Assembly (NCBI GenBank): GCA_017134815.1
Contig: CP071032.1
Location: 682,001-746,000 of the forward strand
DNA from: Lentisphaerota bacterium
Lineage (GTDB): Bacteria > Verrucomicrobiota > Lentisphaeria > Victivallales > Victivallaceae
Reading direction: 5' to 3'
Length of the DNA: 64,000 nt
Position numbers and translations under genes: made by a program. Within the stretch, counting starts at the first letter, position 1; the number at the start of each line of letters is the position of its first letter. Under the pieces are notes generated by a model. The model was given only the letters and a program-made list of their open reading frames with translations. It had not been told where the DNA came from and made no database searches. Positions 19,070 through 28,042 of the stretch are shown piece after piece.

Positions 19070-20040
19070 TATTTATTCCAGTTCTCCCATGGATACAAAA
19101 TTTTTGCCATATACCTGAAGGCCTCAGGGTAGTGTTCATTTGCCTTGTATAAAAAAAGGCGGTTCGGCAAAAAGTATACCCGGTTATGCCTCACGGCGGA
19201 AATTTCCTGCCAGGCAGGATTGGAAAAGACCTGTTTTTTCAATTCCTTACGGGCAGCTTCAGAGTCACACATTGTCGTGAACAGGATCACATCAGGATTA
19301 TCCATAACTATTTTTTCAAGACTGAAGGGGATCCTGGTTCCTCGAATCGAGTCTGCTGCCTCGTCAATAAGGTTATAGCCATTCAACATTTTGGCAATCT
19401 GAGCGGTGTTTGCCAGTGAAGACTCGCAGGACAAACCCCGCCCGGTATAAAAAATGCTTATGAAACGCGGGCTTTTCTGTTTAGCCGCTTTTTGACATAA
19501 TTTGTTGACTTCAGAACTAATTTTCACGGCTGCTGCATTGGTTCGCGCACTGCCGTCGTTAATATGACAGAAGAGATCCAGGACATTATAAAACTCCTGA
19601 TAATTTGTGTACTGAACAACAATATACTCAATGCCTGAACTTTTCAGGATATCAATAGTACCCTGCCCGCAGCGAAAAGCCGAGAGGATTACTAAATCCG
19701 GCTTCATTGAGACAATTTTTTCCATATTCAGGTTCAAAAAATTTCCCACCCGCGGCAAGGTGCGGGCAGCTTTCGGCAGGTTACTTACATTCATCTCCAA
19801 AGTATTGGGAATCGCAACAGCCTTGCCGCCGGCACAATACCAGGCCCCGACCAGCGAAGTGTAACCAATTATAACCTTTTCAGGATTCTTATGCAATGTA
19901 ACACTTCCGCCATAAAAATCACGGCACACAATGGTATCCGCCGTTTCTTTAATAACAAGAGGATTAAGCTCTTTTGCGCATATTGGCAAAGCCGCAATGA
20001 CAGCTAAACTGCAAAACACCGACTTTATAAGTTTTTTCAT
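19069..20040 (-). CDS. Periplasmic substrate-binding protein of cobalamin/iron-complex ABC importer
   Basis: Helical-backbone (type III) binding protein, 323 residues. The Sec signal peptide MKKLIKSVFCSLAVIAALPICA has no clear lipobox. Family features include SVTLHKNPEKVIIGYTSLVG near the start of the first lobe, MKPDLVILSAFRCGQG, and the terminal NRVYFLP and YPWE segments. First gene of the btuFCD-like operon. Its leader (to 20645) contains no B12-box pattern that I could find, unlike the biosynthetic operon, so corrinoid specificity is only inferred. Confidence 0.87.
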   Translation of the reverse strand: MKKLIKSVFCSLAVIAALPICAKELNPLVIKETADTIVCRDFYGGSVTLHKNPEKVIIGYTSLVGAWYCAGGKAVAIPNTLEMNVSNLPKAARTLPRVGNFLNLNMEKIVSMKPDLVILSAFRCGQGTIDILKSSGIEYIVVQYTNYQEFYNVLDLFCHINDGSARTNAAAVKISSEVNKLCQKAAKQKSPRFISIFYTGRGLSCESSLANTAQIAKMLNGYNLIDEAADSIRGTRIPFSLEKIVMDNPDVILFTTMCDSEAARKELKKQVFSNPAWQEISAVRHNRVYFLPNRLFLYKANEHYPEAFRYMAKILYPWENWNK

Positions 20041-20645
20041 CCGATACTCTTTTCTTCAAAGGTTGTGTCAGTTCTTGAGCCGCAATTCGGACTCTTTAAA
20101 CTCACTTTCGTGCCATCACTCTGTAAAATTTATAGCCGGGCTGTTGTTTTACAACATTTTTCAATAGTTTATCTCATCTTTTTGCTTAACGGAATAACGT
20201 CATAAAAGTCAGAGCAAAAGGAAACAATAAGCTGCTCTTGCAGCATAGACTGTTGCAGGTAATTTATCACAGATACAACTGGCAAAGTAATAAACTCTTT
20301 AAGATCTTCCCCCCCTTTAGTAAAGTCAAATGTGATTATTATTTATCGCAATTTTGCAAAAATACCGATTCTTTATATTTTTTAATGGAACTTTAATTAA
20401 AAACATGATGTCATAATATTTTAGCATTAGTTTAATGTTAATTAAATATTATATGCTGATCTTGTTTCCATGGGTAATTTTTGAAATATATGTAGCTTTC
20501 AAGAAGATATAAACATAGTTTATTTAGCAATTCTTCACTTCTAAAAAGCTTCATCATTATTTCCTGCTTGTTTTTTAAGTTTGTTAAGAAAAATAATTCT
20601 ATCAAACCTGTATTTTTAAACAATGTTAATAAAACGAGGGACAAC
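20041..20645. promoter_or_regulatory. Divergent intergenic region between importer and inositol operons
   Basis: About 600 AT-rich bases without a credible gene; it must hold promoters for both flanking operons. Visible elements are a 15-base inverted repeat with ATAAAC/GTTTAT arms at 20509-20523, a palindrome TTTAATTAAA near 20392-20401, and GAGGG just before the transporter start. The ATAAAC/GTTTAT repeat is a possible operator for the ROK regulator, but nothing proves it. Confidence 0.4.
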
Positions 20646-22133
20646 ATGGCAGAAACATTGCAGAGAAAGAACCATCCGACGTTTGTTTATCTTTTCGCAG
20701 CTACAGTAGGCATGGGCGGATTATTATTCGGTTACGGTACAGCTGTAATATCTGGAGCTATGCTGTTTATTCAGGACCAGTTTCACCTGTCCACCTTTCA
20801 AATGTCCCTCACGGTAAGTATACTTCTGGCTGGAGCTTTTTTCGGCGCTCTGGCAAGCGGCAAAATAACAGAAAAACTTGGACGCAAAAATTCGCTGCTG
20901 CTGGGGGCTGCCACCTTTCTGGCAGGATCAGTTATTTGCGGCTTTGCAGTAAATGATACCATGCTTATTGCAGGACGCTTTATTGTCGGATTAATCATCG
21001 GCATGACGTCATTTATAGTCCCTCTATATATTTCAGAAATAGCCCCTACCAGCCTGCGGGGGCGGTTGGTAATCATCAATACTCTTGCTGTAACCGGCGG
21101 TATGCTTGGATCTTACATCCTCAACGTTTTCCTTGCACCGCTGGCCTATAACTGGCGCCTCATGCTGGGTATTGGCGTTATTCCAGCCGCGTTTATGTTT
21201 GGAGGACTGCTGTTTCTACCGCAGAGCCCGCGCTGGCTGATGAAAAGAGGACGCCGTGATCATGCCCGCCTGACACTGGAAAAAATACGCCATCTGGATG
21301 AAGTTGAAAACGAACTTGAGGCAATTGAAGCTATTATAAGCAGCCAGCAAAGCCAGAGTCACTGGCGGGATTTACTCAATCCCAGATACCGTGGAGTAAT
21401 GACTGTCGGTATCGGACTGGCGATGATTCAGTTATTTACCGGTTGCAACGCGGTTCTTTACTTTGCGCCAATTATTTTTAAAAACTCTGGCTTTTCCGGA
21501 ATCACCGCCCAGCTGATGGCCACTGTCGGTATTGGTTCAGCTAACTTTTTGTTTACAATTGTTGCTATCTGGCTGGTGGATAAACTGGGAAGGCGCTTCA
21601 TTCTGAACTCAACCCTGGTTGGCATGACAATAATGCTTCTAGCCATTTCAATACTTCTGGAGTACTCTGCTACAAGCAGCTTATGTCGATACTTGCTGAT
21701 TGGAACCATGGTTATATATATTTCAAGTTTCGCACTTGGACTCGGCAACCTTTTCTGGCTGCTGATTTCAGAAATCTATCCGCTTCGCATAAGGGCCAAA
21801 GCAATGAGCCTGGCCACCAGCGTCAACTGGCTTTCAAATATGATTGTGGCTATGTTCTTTCTCGGAGTAGTCAACCATATCGGAACCAGCGGAGCTTTTG
21901 TTCTATTTACTGTAATTTCCTTTGTCAGTTTGATCTTCTGCTACTTTCTGGTACCGGAAACCAAAGGCGTTTCACTTGAACAGATTGAGGAAAACCTTAA
22001 TTCCGGCAAACCAGTTAGGGACATCGGTATTCCGGTCACTGCCAGAATGCGTCTGCTGAAGTTTTTTACAAGCCGTATCGAAGATATTGACGAACATAGT
22101 AATGAAAACCTGAAACCAACGGAGAATGTCTAA
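20646..22133 (+). CDS. iolT: Sugar-porter MFS transporter, probable myo-inositol permease
   Basis: A 495-residue major facilitator with the sugar-porter signatures GGLLFGYGTAVISGAMLFI in TM1, EKLGRKN after TM2, SLRGRL, LPQSPRWLMKRGR before the central loop, DKLGRRF, and the terminal VPETKGVSLEQIEE. Twelve hydrophobic segments are expected. ATG 20646 with GAGGG 5 bases upstream is chosen. It heads the inositol operon and couples to iolG through TAATG, hence the inositol assignment; the exact substrate (myo- or scyllo-inositol) is inferred. Confidence 0.9.
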   Translation: MAETLQRKNHPTFVYLFAATVGMGGLLFGYGTAVISGAMLFIQDQFHLSTFQMSLTVSILLAGAFFGALASGKITEKLGRKNSLLLGAATFLAGSVICGFAVNDTMLIAGRFIVGLIIGMTSFIVPLYISEIAPTSLRGRLVIINTLAVTGGMLGSYILNVFLAPLAYNWRLMLGIGVIPAAFMFGGLLFLPQSPRWLMKRGRRDHARLTLEKIRHLDEVENELEAIEAIISSQQSQSHWRDLLNPRYRGVMTVGIGLAMIQLFTGCNAVLYFAPIIFKNSGFSGITAQLMATVGIGSANFLFTIVAIWLVDKLGRRFILNSTLVGMTIMLLAISILLEYSATSSLCRYLLIGTMVIYISSFALGLGNLFWLLISEIYPLRIRAKAMSLATSVNWLSNMIVAMFFLGVVNHIGTSGAFVLFTVISFVSLIFCYFLVPETKGVSLEQIEENLNSGKPVRDIGIPVTARMRLLKFFTSRIEDIDEHSNENLKPTENV

Positions 22134-23146
22134 TGCAACAAATTATTACTGGAGTAATCGGCGCGGGAAGAATTGGACGACTACATGCAGAAAATTTGAT
22201 TTTCAGTATGCCAAGGCAATTCAAAGTCAAAAGCATTGCGGACCCTTATATTGACCGCACCTGGGCTGAAGAGTCGGGCATCCCGGTAATCCTTGAGGAT
22301 TACAAGGAAATCCTGAACGATCCTGAAATTGAAGCCGTTCTGATCTGTTCTCCGTCGGATATGCACGCCGATCAGATCATTGAGGCCGCTGCCGCCGGCA
22401 AGCAGATATTCTGCGAGAAACCGGTTGCACTTGATATAAACCGCATTAAAGAATGTATAGAAGCCTGCAAAGAAGCCGGAGTTATCTGTCAAGTAGGTTT
22501 TAACCGTCGCTTTGATCCTGATTTTGCCAAAGTACGTGAATCGGTTAAAAATGGACAGCTCGGCGAACCGCACATCGTCAGAATTACCTCTCGTGACCCA
22601 GAGCCGCCTCCGGCCAAATATATAAAACAGTCCGGCGGTATTTTTCTGGATATGACTATCCACGACTTTGACATGGCCAGATTCCTGGCTGACAGTGACG
22701 TTGAGGAAGTATACGCCAGCGGCGCGGTGCTGGTTGATCCCGAAATCGGCGAACAGGGAGATATCGACACTGCAATGATCAATCTGAAGTTTGCAAATGG
22801 CGCTCTCGGGGTCATTGACAACAGCCGCAAAGCGGTATATGGGTATGACCAGCGCGTAGAAGTCTTTGGCAGCAAGGGTTGTATACAGGCCCAGAATAAA
22901 ACGCAGACCAAGACCGTTTTCAGCGGAGCTGACGGAGTTATTTCCGAAAAACCGCTGTTCTTTTTTCTCGAACGCTATAATCAGGCATACCTTAATGAAC
23001 TGCAGGCCTTTTATGACGCCGTGACAGGCAAGGGCGAAATCCCCTGCGATGTTGCCGACGGCCTTGAGGCCGTGCTGATTGGAAAGGCTGCCCTGAAGTC
23101 GCTTAAAGAAAACCGTCCGGTAAAACTGACGGAAATTTCCGAATAA
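22133..23146 (+). CDS. iolG: Inositol 2-dehydrogenase (GFO/IDH/MocA family)
   Basis: NAD-dependent oxidation of myo-inositol to 2-keto-myo-inositol (scyllo-inosose). The 337 residues begin with a Rossmann motif GVIGAGRIGRLHAENL; the catalytic lysine is in CEKPVALD. GFNRRFDPDF, GGIFLDMTIHDFDMARFL and the substrate-side His/Asp follow, as in IolG. Translationally coupled to the transporter. A paralogue lies at 28043, so one may act on myo- and the other on scyllo-inositol. Confidence 0.92.
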   Translation: MQQIITGVIGAGRIGRLHAENLIFSMPRQFKVKSIADPYIDRTWAEESGIPVILEDYKEILNDPEIEAVLICSPSDMHADQIIEAAAAGKQIFCEKPVALDINRIKECIEACKEAGVICQVGFNRRFDPDFAKVRESVKNGQLGEPHIVRITSRDPEPPPAKYIKQSGGIFLDMTIHDFDMARFLADSDVEEVYASGAVLVDPEIGEQGDIDTAMINLKFANGALGVIDNSRKAVYGYDQRVEVFGSKGCIQAQNKTQTKTVFSGADGVISEKPLFFFLERYNQAYLNELQAFYDAVTGKGEIPCDVADGLEAVLIGKAALKSLKENRPVKLTEISE

Positions 23147-23154
23147 ACCATCAT

Positions 23155-23174
23155 GCTCCCTGCTCGCAGGGAGC
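23155..23174 (+). repeat. Strong hairpin in inositol operon (processing or attenuation element)
   Basis: Perfect 8-base arms GCTCCCTG and CAGGGAGC with a 4-base loop lie 9 bases after the iolG stop. No T-run follows, so it is more likely an RNA-stabilising or attenuating hairpin than a full terminator. Confidence 0.55.
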
Positions 23175-23224
23175 TTATTGATGCTATAATATTTTAACTA
23201 TGTTTAAAAAAGGGATTATTAACC

Positions 23225-24289
23225 ATGACTAAATCAAGAATGCAGTTGACCAGCGAAACAGCTACTGATTTCTGGAATGACTCCTGCAGCTTGAATGAAT
23301 TGCGTGAGGCCGTTGAAAACGGCGCGGTCGGAGCCACCAGCAATCCGGTAATTGTTTACAATGTAATCAAAAATGAAGAAGATTTCTGGATGGGGGAACT
23401 TCGAAACATTATAAAAAGCAATCCCCATGCCTCAGAAGAGGCTATAACCTGGAAACTCATCGAGCATATCGGTATAGAAGCTGCAAAAATCCTGCAGCCA
23501 ACTTTTGAAAACAGTAACGGTCAGAAAGGCCGCCTGTCACTACAGGTCAATCCTGCTCACTATAATGATGCAAAGGCAATGGTTGCCGATGCCAAACATC
23601 TGGCTTCTCTGGCGCCTAATATTGCCATCAAGGCCCCCTGCACTGCCGAAGGTATTGCCGCAATGGAGGAAATGACCGCAAACGGTATTGTGATTAACGG
23701 AACTGTCTGTTTCACGTTGCCGCAGATGCTGGCATGTGCTGAAGCTGTAGAGCGTGGTCTCAAACGAGCTGAAGCCAATGGGCTGGATACTTCCAGCATG
23801 CAGCCCAATGTCACTCTTATGGTCGGACGTCTGGACGATTATCTGCGCGATGTTATGAGCAGGGAAAGTATCATTCTGGACCCGGGATATCTGGAGTGGG
23901 CCGGTGTCGCGGTTTTCAAAAAAGCTTACAAAATATTTAACGAACGCGGCTATCGCAGCGTTCCGCTGGCTGCAGCATACCGTAACCATATGCACTGGTC
24001 AGAGTTTATCGGTGGCCGGGTTGTGCTGACTGTTCCCTATAAATGGTGGAAAAAATTCAACAATTCAGACATCGATGTTACCCCGCGTATTGATAACCCG
24101 GTTGAGCAATGCAAAATCGATGCGCTCTACAAGTATTTCAACGACTTCCGAAAAGCGTTTGACGAAGACGGTATGCAGACTGATGAATTCATTACCTACG
24201 GAGCTACTGTCAAGACTCTAAATCAATTTGTCAACGGTTATTATGATTTGCTGAATTTCATCCGCAACAAGCGACTGGTTGTAGCCTGA
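23225..24289 (+). CDS. Transaldolase-family protein in inositol operon
   Basis: TIM-barrel class I aldolase of the transaldolase family, 354 residues. It shows WNDS near the N terminus, GATSNPVIVYNVI (the TTNPS-like strand), a Schiff-base lysine at residue 136 in IAIKAPCT, NGTVCFTLPQ and VTLMVGRLDDY. Where transaldolases have the proton-relay Glu in an STEVD-like strand, this protein reads LSLQVNP, with Gln107, as in fructose-6-phosphate aldolases. It lies where iolC/iolJ would be expected, and neither of those is in the operon. I infer that it releases malonate semialdehyde from 2-deoxy-5-keto-gluconate, by transfer or by direct retro-aldol cleavage. The family assignment is firm; the reaction is hypothesis. 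Confidence 0.85.
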   Translation: MTKSRMQLTSETATDFWNDSCSLNELREAVENGAVGATSNPVIVYNVIKNEEDFWMGELRNIIKSNPHASEEAITWKLIEHIGIEAAKILQPTFENSNGQKGRLSLQVNPAHYNDAKAMVADAKHLASLAPNIAIKAPCTAEGIAAMEEMTANGIVINGTVCFTLPQMLACAEAVERGLKRAEANGLDTSSMQPNVTLMVGRLDDYLRDVMSRESIILDPGYLEWAGVAVFKKAYKIFNERGYRSVPLAAAYRNHMHWSEFIGGRVVLTVPYKWWKKFNNSDIDVTPRIDNPVEQCKIDALYKYFNDFRKAFDEDGMQTDEFITYGATVKTLNQFVNGYYDLLNFIRNKRLVVA

Positions 24290-24305
24290 GCTGAAAGGTG
24301 CCATC

Positions 24306-25130
24306 ATGAGAAATGCAGATAAACTTATTGTTAAAAATCCAGCCGGTTTTGCTAACGGCTATACCGCTGTTACTTCAATGGCGGCAACGGATGATAAAAC
24401 CGGACTGGATTTTGGGATTTTAAAAATCAGTGCCGGGGAGTCTTACGACCTCAGCAGCCCACTCGAAACGGCCTGTCTGCTGCTGACTGGCGATGTCACT
24501 TTCACTTATGCGGAAGGACAACGCCGAGCTGCCAGAAATTGCATCTTTGATGAAGACCCGGTTGCAATTCACTTCTGCAAAGACCGCAGCGTGACCCTGA
24601 CTGCGGTCACCGACAGTGAACTTAACATTGTTCGTGCGGTTAACAATGCAGAATTTGAAACAGTTGTGTTTGACTCAACCAACATGCTGGAGTCAGAGCG
24701 ACGCGGCAAAGGACAGCTGGAAGATACCTCATATCGCATAGTCAGGACGATATTTGACATCCGCAACCGCCCGGAAGCCAAACTGGTTCTTGGTGAAGTA
24801 ATTACTTTTCCAGGACGCTGGAGTTCATACCCGCCGCATCACCATCCCCAGCCGGAAATCTATCACTACCGCTTTACTGAGCCGCAGGGATATGGCTATT
24901 GCCAGCTTGGTGAAGATATTAAAAAAGTAGGTATGTACGACACTTCTCTGATTTTGGATGAAGATGACCATTCGCAGGTAGCCGCACCCGGATACGGAAT
25001 GTACTACATCTGGGCAATCCGTCATCTGGACGGAAACCCATACACGGTACCTGAGTTTACAGAAGAACACAAATGGACCTGTGGTCCGGAGGCCAATGAG
25101 CGGGTATGGAAGCCCGGATTTGAGCTGTAA
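24306..25130 (+). CDS. iolB: 5-deoxy-glucuronate isomerase
   Basis: Isomerises 5-deoxy-D-glucuronate to 2-deoxy-5-keto-D-gluconate. The 274-residue bicupin carries the metal-binding signature SSYPPHHHPQPEIYHYRF and the downstream HSQVAAPGYGMYYIW characteristic of IolB. ATG follows GAAAGG. It lies 16 bases after the transaldolase-like gene and 14 before iolD. Its product should be the substrate of the missing IolC/IolJ step. Confidence 0.95.
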   Translation: MRNADKLIVKNPAGFANGYTAVTSMAATDDKTGLDFGILKISAGESYDLSSPLETACLLLTGDVTFTYAEGQRRAARNCIFDEDPVAIHFCKDRSVTLTAVTDSELNIVRAVNNAEFETVVFDSTNMLESERRGKGQLEDTSYRIVRTIFDIRNRPEAKLVLGEVITFPGRWSSYPPHHHPQPEIYHYRFTEPQGYGYCQLGEDIKKVGMYDTSLILDEDDHSQVAAPGYGMYYIWAIRHLDGNPYTVPEFTEEHKWTCGPEANERVWKPGFEL

Positions 25131-25144
25131 ATACGGAGATAATA

Positions 25145-27013
25145 ATGAAAACCGTCAGGATGACAATGGCTCAGGCCCTGGTTCAGTTCATAGACAAGCA
25201 GTTTATCGAACTTGACGGAGTCGAGCACAAATTTGTACAGGGCATGTTCGGCATTTTCGGACACGGCAATGTCACCGGCCTCGGTGAAGCTCTGGCATAT
25301 ACTGATAATGATATTACCTTTATTCAGGGGCACAATGAGCAGGGAATGGTTCATGCCGCCACTGCATATGCCAAGCAGCGCAACCGTCTGGGCATCTATG
25401 CCTGCACTACCAGTGTCGGTCCCGGAGCACTCAACCTGGTTCCCGGTGCCGCGACTGCAACTTCAAACCGCATCCCGGTGCTGCTGCTGCCCGGTGATAC
25501 CTTCGCATCAAGACAGCCGGATCCGGTCCTGCAGCAGATTGAGGTACCTGGCGACTTCACTGTCACTGCCAACGACGCACTGCGCCCGGTTTGTAAGTAC
25601 TGGGACCGGGTAAACCGTCCTGAGCAGCTTATAACAGCACTGCTTAATGCCTTCCGGGTGTTAACCGACCCGGTTGATACCGGCGCCGTTGCTGTATGTC
25701 TGCCGCAGGATGTTCAGGCTGAAGCATATGACTACCCGATGGAATTTTTTGATAAACGCGTCTGGCATCTTGACCGCCGCAGCCTTAGCGCACGCGAAGT
25801 CAAAACAGCTGCAGAGGTTTTTTCAGAAGCCAGACGTCCAGTAATCATCTGCGGGGGCGGCGTGCAATATTCTCAGGCTTGTGAAGTCATTCGTGACTTT
25901 GCTGAAGAATTCAAAATTCCGGTTAGCGAAACTCAGGCTGGTAAAAGTTCCCTGCCCTGGAATCATCCTTTGAATGTCGGTGGCTCAGGCGTTACCGGAG
26001 CCGAATCAGCAAACCTGCTGCTGCGTGATGCCGACTTAATATTGGCTGTCGGCAGCAGACTGAGTGATTTTACCACCCTTTCAAAACGGCATTTCGGGGC
26101 TGAAAACAGTAAAATTTTCTGTCTCAATGTCAGCTCATTTGACGGCCATAAACTGGGAGCGGAACTGCTGCAGGGTGATGCAAAAATCGGCCTGCTGCAG
26201 CTTGGAGAAGCATTGCGCAGCTCTGGATACGCAACTGCTGACTCCTACCAGTTGCAAGTCGCAGAAGCAAAACAGAGATGGGATGCCGAAGTAGACCGGC
26301 TTTATGCTGATAAATGTGAAAAAGGCAACTGCCAGACCAACGTACTCGGTGTTGTCAACAAAGCCATAGCTGACAATGACACCATTATATGCGCGGCCGG
26401 CAGTCTGCCCGGAGATCTGCAGCGTCTGTGGCGCTGTAAAACTCCCGGAAGTTATCATCTTGAATACGCTTTCAGCTGCATGGGCTACGAAGTTGCTGCC
26501 GGACTGGGCGTAAAGCTGGCAAAGCCTGATAACGAACCCTGGGTAATTGTCGGCGACGGCAGTTACATCATGCTGCACTCAGAACTGCTGACCAGTATCC
26601 AGGAACATCAGAAAATTAACATCATTCTGCTCGATAATCACGGCTATCAGTGTATTAAAAATCTGCAGATGAGCCAGGGAGCAGAACATTTTGGCAATGA
26701 ACGTCGTTTCCGCCAACCGGAAACCAATCTGCTCGATGGAGAAATTGTCAAAGTTGATTTCTGTAAATACGCTGAGGCACTGGGTGCAAAAACCTTTTTT
26801 GCCCGCAATGCCGATGAACTTGCCAAGTGCATTGAAGCTGCTAAAGCAGAAACCGTTTCCACTTTGATTGAAATCAAGGTTGAACCTGGCACTATGAGCA
26901 ATGGTTATGAATCATGGTGGCGTGTCGGTGTGGCTGAAACTTCGGAACGCGAAGAAATCCGCAAAGCATCTGCAGTTATGCAGCAGGCTGTTTCCGAAAC
27001 CAGAAAGTTCTAA
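25145..27013 (+). CDS. iolD: 3D-(3,5/4)-trihydroxycyclohexane-1,2-dione hydrolase
   Basis: Thiamine diphosphate enzyme that opens the inositol ring to 5-deoxyglucuronate. The 622 residues include the TPP-activating Glu in FIQGHNEQGMVHAATAYA, TTSVGPGALNLVPGAA, PVLLLPGDTFASRQPDPVLQQ, the central FAD-less domain and the TPP/Mg motif VGDGSYIMLHSELLTSI...NHGYQCI. The C-terminal SNGYESWWRVGV is typical of IolD. Good Shine-Dalgarno (CGGAGAT) before ATG. Confidence 0.96.
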   Translation: MKTVRMTMAQALVQFIDKQFIELDGVEHKFVQGMFGIFGHGNVTGLGEALAYTDNDITFIQGHNEQGMVHAATAYAKQRNRLGIYACTTSVGPGALNLVPGAATATSNRIPVLLLPGDTFASRQPDPVLQQIEVPGDFTVTANDALRPVCKYWDRVNRPEQLITALLNAFRVLTDPVDTGAVAVCLPQDVQAEAYDYPMEFFDKRVWHLDRRSLSAREVKTAAEVFSEARRPVIICGGGVQYSQACEVIRDFAEEFKIPVSETQAGKSSLPWNHPLNVGGSGVTGAESANLLLRDADLILAVGSRLSDFTTLSKRHFGAENSKIFCLNVSSFDGHKLGAELLQGDAKIGLLQLGEALRSSGYATADSYQLQVAEAKQRWDAEVDRLYADKCEKGNCQTNVLGVVNKAIADNDTIICAAGSLPGDLQRLWRCKTPGSYHLEYAFSCMGYEVAAGLGVKLAKPDNEPWVIVGDGSYIMLHSELLTSIQEHQKINIILLDNHGYQCIKNLQMSQGAEHFGNERRFRQPETNLLDGEIVKVDFCKYAEALGAKTFFARNADELAKCIEAAKAETVSTLIEIKVEPGTMSNGYESWWRVGVAETSEREEIRKASAVMQQAVSETRKF

Positions 27014-27056
27014 AATTGTCGTTTAAGCATATTCACAAACAAAACGGAGATACAAC

Positions 27057-27956
27057 ATGTTCAAATCAGAAGACGTAAAACTCAGCATTGCCCCGATCGC
27101 CTGGACTAACGACGACCTGCCGGAACTTGGCGGTGAAATACCTTTTGAACAATGCGTGGATGAAATGGCAGCTGCCGGCTTTATCGGTTGTGAAGTCGGA
27201 AATAAATACCCCAAAGACAAGCATGAGCTCAAAGCGGAACTCAACAAACGGGGACTACAGGTGTCAAGCGCCTGGTTCTCCAGCTTTTTCACCGATGGGA
27301 AAAAGGAAGAAACCATCAAAGACTTCATCGAGTTTATGCACTACCTGAAACACGGCGGTGCTACTGTTGTAAATGTTTGTGAATGCGGCAGCTGTATTCA
27401 GGGCCAGCAGGACACTCCTATACTTGAAGATTATAAACCTGTCTTCACTGAAGAACAGTGGCAGATGCTGGCTGAAGGGCTTAATGAAATCGGAAAAATT
27501 GCCGTGGATAATGATATGAAGGTAGCTTATCACTTCCACATGGGCACCGGCGTACAGAATATGGACGAAGTTGACCAGCTCATGGCAATGACTGACCCGC
27601 AGTATGTCTATCTGCTGCTGGATACCGGACATACTCATTATGCAGGTGGCGACAACCTGGAACTGATAAAAAAATACGGGGACCGCATTGGCAATGTTCA
27701 CCTGAAAGACATCAGAGATGACGTAGTTGCGGCGATCAAGGCTGATAAGAAAAGCTTCCTCGACGGCGTAAAAGCCGGAACCTTCACAATTCCAGGCGAT
27801 GGCAATGTCGATTTCGAGCCGATTTTTGAAGCATTGTCTGAGCTCGGATACAAAGGCTGGTTTGTGGTGGAAGCTGAACAGGATCCGTACAAAGCAAATC
27901 CTTTTGAATACGCTAAAATAGCCCGGGCCTATATCAAGGAAAAAACCGGTCTTTAA
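27057..27956 (+). CDS. iolE: 2-keto-myo-inositol (inosose) dehydratase
   Basis: Sugar-phosphate-isomerase/epimerase-like TIM barrel that dehydrates scyllo-inosose. The 299 residues show IAPIAWTNDDLPELGGEIPFEQC, GFIGCEVGNKYP, YHFHMGTGVQNMDEV, LLLDTGHTHYAGGD, NVHLKDI and VVEAEQDP; the Glu/Asp/His residues form the metal site. ATG follows ACGGAGATAC. It lies between iolD and a small hairpin. Confidence 0.95.
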   Translation: MFKSEDVKLSIAPIAWTNDDLPELGGEIPFEQCVDEMAAAGFIGCEVGNKYPKDKHELKAELNKRGLQVSSAWFSSFFTDGKKEETIKDFIEFMHYLKHGGATVVNVCECGSCIQGQQDTPILEDYKPVFTEEQWQMLAEGLNEIGKIAVDNDMKVAYHFHMGTGVQNMDEVDQLMAMTDPQYVYLLLDTGHTHYAGGDNLELIKKYGDRIGNVHLKDIRDDVVAAIKADKKSFLDGVKAGTFTIPGDGNVDFEPIFEALSELGYKGWFVVEAEQDPYKANPFEYAKIARAYIKEKTGL

Positions 27957-27969
27957 TTGATTAAAAATC

Positions 27970-27989
27970 CGGGGCATTAACCTGCCCCG
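27970..27989 (+). terminator. Hairpin after iolE (partial terminator)
   Basis: Seven-base arms CGGGGCA and TGCCCCG with a 6-base loop, followed by TTT only. It may reduce readthrough into the second iolG-like gene rather than end the operon. Confidence 0.5.
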
Positions 27990-28042
27990 TTTAAAACTTT
28001 CATCTATAAAAAAACTTAAGTGTTTTTTGTCAGGAGTTTCAT

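Noticed and set aside
20041..20645. Cobalamin riboswitch in front of the importer operon
   Set aside because: No GCC-ACTG box, CCGGTGAAAATCC-like or AGTCAGGA segment found in either orientation.
27264..27977. 237-residue minus-strand ORF
   Set aside because: Lies antisense to iolE, whose motifs are complete; a codon-bias shadow.
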